A DNA stretch of 64,000 nt from Nitrosomonas communis (GTDB taxonomy: Bacteria; Pseudomonadota; Gammaproteobacteria; Burkholderiales; Nitrosomonadaceae). The stretch lies in contig NZ_JAGFJM010000004.1 of NCBI RefSeq assembly GCF_024102715.1, forward strand, positions 1 to 64,000, written 5' to 3'. The stretch's first letter is position 1. Each line of letters begins with the position of its first letter. Below the pieces are notes generated by a model. It did no database searches. It was not told the origin of the DNA and was given only the letters and a program-made list of their open reading frames with translations. The position numbers and the translations under genes are program-made. Below are positions 61,646-64,000 of the stretch, in pieces.

Positions 61646-62257
61646 ATGGAGAACAAAGAACGCAATACATCTGAATTGCTCCAATCAGTAGTGTTGCACA
61701 ACACTAACGACACGATGAGTGTCGGCGAAATTAAAAATTCTCTCCAAGAAAGAGGATTTGGTATTTTTCTTGCTATTGCCGCTTTACCTATTTGCCTTCC
61801 TATCCCTGTTCCGCCTGGTTATACCACTTTTTTTTCTCTTCCACTTTTTATTTTTTCAGTACAAATGATATGGGGAATGAAATCACCCTGGCTACCTGAA
61901 TGGATAGGCAAAAAAAAGATAAACAAGAAAAATCTGGAAAAGTTGATTACAAAAGCAACACCATGGCTACGTAAGATTGAAAGTTATCTGCATCCAAGAC
62001 TTACTTACATTAGCGTTCACGCCTGGGAACGAATTATCGGTATTTTTACTTTTATATTCACAATTGCCATTGCCATGCCCATTCCTTTGATAAATTTCCT
62101 TCCAGGTTGTGGCATTCTCATCATGTCACTGGGTTTACTTAATAGAGATGGATTAACTATTATGGTAGGTATGGTAGTAGGTACTATCGGTATAGGAATA
62201 GCACTTGTAGTTCTTGCACTTATATGGATGGGGGTGTCAATGCCATCTTTAAATTAG
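61646..62257 (+). CDS. ExoD-family membrane protein
   Basis: A protein of about 203 aa of the ExoD (exopolysaccharide synthesis) family, with VGEIKNSLQERGFGIFLAI, the proline-rich PICLPIPVPPGYTTFFSLPL and AMPIPLINFLPGCGIL. It has several hydrophobic segments (two about 30-75, the others about 130-195). I choose ATG 61646 because TAAGGA lies 7-8 bases upstream; the ATG at 61640 is too close to it. The biochemical role of ExoD proteins is unknown. Confidence 0.87.
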   Translation: MENKERNTSELLQSVVLHNTNDTMSVGEIKNSLQERGFGIFLAIAALPICLPIPVPPGYTTFFSLPLFIFSVQMIWGMKSPWLPEWIGKKKINKKNLEKLITKATPWLRKIESYLHPRLTYISVHAWERIIGIFTFIFTIAIAMPIPLINFLPGCGILIMSLGLLNRDGLTIMVGMVVGTIGIGIALVVLALIWMGVSMPSLN

Positions 62258-62314
62258 TTGTAAGCAAAATACTTTCACAAAGCCAGGAGATTGATGTGAT
62301 GCCCCCCCCAAAGA

Positions 62315-62342
62315 GGGTAGCAGCTTATAGCTGCTTCTACCC
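62315..62342. terminator. Hairpin between convergent genes
   Basis: AGCAGCT-TAT-AGCTGCT (62319-62335) is a perfect 7-bp stem, extended by GGGT...ACCC with a small bulge. It separates the 3' ends of the exoD-like and rubredoxin-reductase-like genes. An 8-base run of C lies just before it (62302-62309). Confidence 0.5.
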
Positions 62343-62377
62343 AATCTCACGCAAGCTACACGCAATAATGCTTGATC

Positions 62378-63532
62378 TCATGCGAGTACAGGCGGTAGCA
62401 GAGGAGTTATTGCGTTTTTTTCCTTTGTTGCTGCACCCAACAGTGCAAAGCCATGAAGATTGCCAGCTTGATCCTGAAATAAGGCCTTTACTCCTTCTTG
62501 ATTGGCATCAACCTGCCACTCACCTAGCACGACAGGATCTGGTGGAGAGACCACAGCAGGACAGGCTGGTGTTTTAACCAATACGGGCATTGGAGGATAG
62601 CGAACAGCTGTGGGCGCTCCGATCACTGTTGCTGCCAGCGCGCGCGCTGCATGAGTAATAGGCAGCACGAATGGCAATACTTTACCCTCAACCTCTGCAC
62701 AATCACCTAGCGCAAAGATATTGGCATTCCCGGTCTGCAAATATCGATTCGTTACCACACCCCGATTAACATGAATGCCTGCCGCTTCAGCCAGTTTGAT
62801 ACGTGGACGCAAACCTACTGCTGACAAGACAAGATCTGCTTCGATCATTCGATCTTCATCGAAGATTAAACGATACCGGCTTCCGATTCGTTCAACGCGT
62901 TGTGTCTTGGTATTCAAATGAAATCTAATCCCTATCGCTGCCAGCCTATCTTGTAGATACTTACCTCCCTCCTCAGGAAGTAATCTGCCTAAAGGTTGTG
63001 CGCTGACATCAATTACATGCACCTGATAACCTGCTACTGCGAGATCGTTGGCAAATTCACAACCGATCAGTCCTGCGCCAAAAATAGCGATTTCTTTTAT
63101 ACCTACCAGCGCTTTATGGAAATGATGATAATCATTGAGATCGTTCACAGATAAAATCTCATCCACCGCATCTCCAGCTAAGGACAAGCGGATTGGATCA
63201 GCCCCTACCGCCAGTACAAGCTGGCTATATGATAAATCCTCCCCATTTTCAAGCAGCACAGTTCTACTGGATTGATCAATGATATTGACGCGGGTATACG
63301 GTCGTATCGTTATGTTAAGTTGACTGGACATCTGCGCTGCGTCTGAATTCAGAAGCGATGCAGGAGTTTTACCTGTTGCCAGCACATTGGATAACATTGG
63401 CTTGGAATAAAACCCTCCATGATCAGCTGATAACATCGTGATTGGAATTCCTCCATTCAGTTTGCGTAACTCCCTTGCTACAGCATAACCTGCCAGACCA
63501 CTACCAATGATCACGATTGACCGCTGACTCAT
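62378..63532 (-). CDS. FAD-dependent rubredoxin reductase-like protein
   Basis: A 384-aa flavoprotein of the NADH:rubredoxin reductase type. The FAD site is IVIIGSGLAGYAVARELR, the NAD site IAIFGAGLIGCEFANDLA and the second FAD site NIFALGDCAEVEG. Such enzymes pass electrons from NAD(P)H to rubredoxin. The upstream 55-aa rubredoxin-like gene overlaps it by 3 bases (TGA within ATGA), which supports the link. Confidence 0.88.
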   Translation of the reverse strand: MSQRSIVIIGSGLAGYAVARELRKLNGGIPITMLSADHGGFYSKPMLSNVLATGKTPASLLNSDAAQMSSQLNITIRPYTRVNIIDQSSRTVLLENGEDLSYSQLVLAVGADPIRLSLAGDAVDEILSVNDLNDYHHFHKALVGIKEIAIFGAGLIGCEFANDLAVAGYQVHVIDVSAQPLGRLLPEEGGKYLQDRLAAIGIRFHLNTKTQRVERIGSRYRLIFDEDRMIEADLVLSAVGLRPRIKLAEAAGIHVNRGVVTNRYLQTGNANIFALGDCAEVEGKVLPFVLPITHAARALAATVIGAPTAVRYPPMPVLVKTPACPAVVSPPDPVVLGEWQVDANQEGVKALFQDQAGNLHGFALLGAATKEKNAITPLLPPVLA

Positions 63533-63696
63533 ACGATTTTTACCATTTCAGAATCAACTTTGACGATCACATGCTCAAAGCAGACCCAATTCGCGGAAAT
63601 GTCTTTCCAAACCGTATCTGGATAAATATCATGCTCTGAAGCATCTTTTGATCCGTCATAAGCAGAAGTACACACTTTATACGAAAATTCCCTCAT
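63529..63696 (-). CDS. Rubredoxin-like protein with incomplete metal site
   Basis: A 55-aa protein with the length and framework of rubredoxin: MREFSYKVCTSAYDGSKDAS, then EHDIYPDTVWKDISANWVCF and EHVIVKVDSEMVKIV. In rubredoxin two CxxC pairs bind iron. Here the first pair is Y6-x2-C9 and the second C39-x2-H42, so only two of four cysteines remain, with a histidine in place of one. The core PDTVWKDIxxNWVC is well kept. It is translationally coupled to the reductase. It may be an apo-protein, a mixed Cys/His site, or a decaying gene. Confidence 0.78.
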   Translation of the reverse strand: MREFSYKVCTSAYDGSKDASEHDIYPDTVWKDISANWVCFEHVIVKVDSEMVKIV

Positions 63697-63760
63697 TTTT
63701 ATCACGCCCTTATTTTATTGGATGCTAACAACTCTCTTTTTAATTGTACCTCAATAGAAG

Positions 63761-63785
63761 CTTGATTTTGTTACTCTCTCCCATT
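63761..63785 (+). promoter_or_regulatory. Candidate heat-shock (sigma-32) promoter for htpX
   Basis: CTTGATT (63761-63767), then 11 bases, then TCCCATT (63779-63785), close to the sigma-32 pattern CTTGAA-N11-16-CCCCATNT. It lies about 110 bases before the htpX start. htpX is a heat-shock gene in other proteobacteria. The match is not perfect. Confidence 0.35.
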
Positions 63786-63900
63786 CTTTTTCCCTGCTTG
63801 ATAAAATACATTTTTCGTTTAATCTACACAGGCAGCAATTGAACCATTGCCTTATATGGCATTCAAATATTCGTTAACAAAACCTGACAGGTAGCTATTT

Positions 63901-64000
63901 ATGAAACGTATTCTTTTATTCATTGCAACTAACCTAGCCGTTTTATTGGTGCTAAGTATTACACTGCGGATATTGGGCGTTGATCGTCTACTGGATGCTG
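63901..64000 (+). CDS. htpX: HtpX-like membrane zinc protease, N-terminal part (cut by the window end)
   Basis: The first 33 codons read MKRILLFIATNLAVLLVLSI then TLRILGVDRLLDA, a good match to the start of HtpX (first membrane segment with the TNLAV sequence). HtpX degrades misfolded membrane proteins. The catalytic HEXXH part lies beyond the window, so the call depends on the N-terminus only. Confidence 0.75.
   Translation, partial: MKRILLFIATNLAVLLVLSITLRILGVDRLLDA

Overview
The window looks like chromosomal DNA of a betaproteobacterium, most like a Nitrosomonas-type member of the Nitrosomonadales. This is inferred from gene order: rpoE-rseA-degQ-lepA-lepB-rnc-era-pdxJ-acpS-nagZ, and leuC-entericidin-leuD-leuB-asd-fimV-truA-trpF-trpB-trpA-accD-folC-SPOR-cvpA-purF-metZ. 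It is also inferred from the AddAB-like pair and the GlrK-QseG-GlrR cluster. No taxon-diagnostic gene such as amo or hao is present, so the genus is a guess. I saw no tRNA, rRNA or CRISPR array.

Bases 1-4.9 kb are accessory and scarred. An IS3-family transposase runs off the left edge; a 166-bp internal block of it is inverted, and the element has cut a pentapeptide-repeat gene. Next come a zinc-ribbon protein with a HEPN-type RNAIAH motif, a PAS-GGDEF diguanylate cyclase, the decayed remains of an IS630-family transposase, and a truncated MipA/OmpV gene. Several hairpins and inverted repeats lie between them.

From 4.9 to 25.6 kb the genes are housekeeping. An AddA/AddB-like helicase-nuclease pair comes first, then a secreted protein of unknown function and lpdA. 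A long minus-strand series follows, from the envelope-stress sigma factor rpoE through rseA, degQ, a glutaredoxin-like gene, lepA, lepB, a DUF4845 gene, rnc, era, pdxJ and acpS to nagZ. Its last genes are chained by 4-base ATGA overlaps. Where recO often sits between era and pdxJ there is only a 37-codon ORF that overlaps both neighbours. nadB is divergent from rpoE.

From 25.8 to 38.9 kb are the sensor kinase, lipoprotein and sigma-54 activator of the GlrK/QseG/GlrR type, a ChaN-PDZ protein, purL, nnr, cysS and two adjacent cyclophilin genes. From 38.9 to 56.3 kb a minus-strand run carries amino-acid, purine, folate and fatty-acid biosynthesis (metZ, purF, folC, accD, trpABF, asd, leuBDC), with truA, a FimV-like polar protein, cvpA, a SPOR protein and a 42-aa entericidin between leuC and leuD.

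From 56.4 kb to the end are acs, a metallo-beta-lactamase-fold hydrolase, an unfamiliar two-gene unit (membrane coiled-coil protein plus minimal RlpA-like protein), a 568-bp spacer with three clustered DnaA-box-like sites, an ExoD-family gene, a rubredoxin-reductase-like flavoprotein coupled to a rubredoxin-like protein lacking two of four metal-binding cysteines, and the start of htpX.

The most notable items are the inverted IS segment, the zinc-ribbon/HEPN protein, the era-pdxJ micro-ORF, the coiled-coil/RlpA pair, the DnaA-box cluster and the degenerate rubredoxin. All functional statements come from reading motifs; no searches were run.
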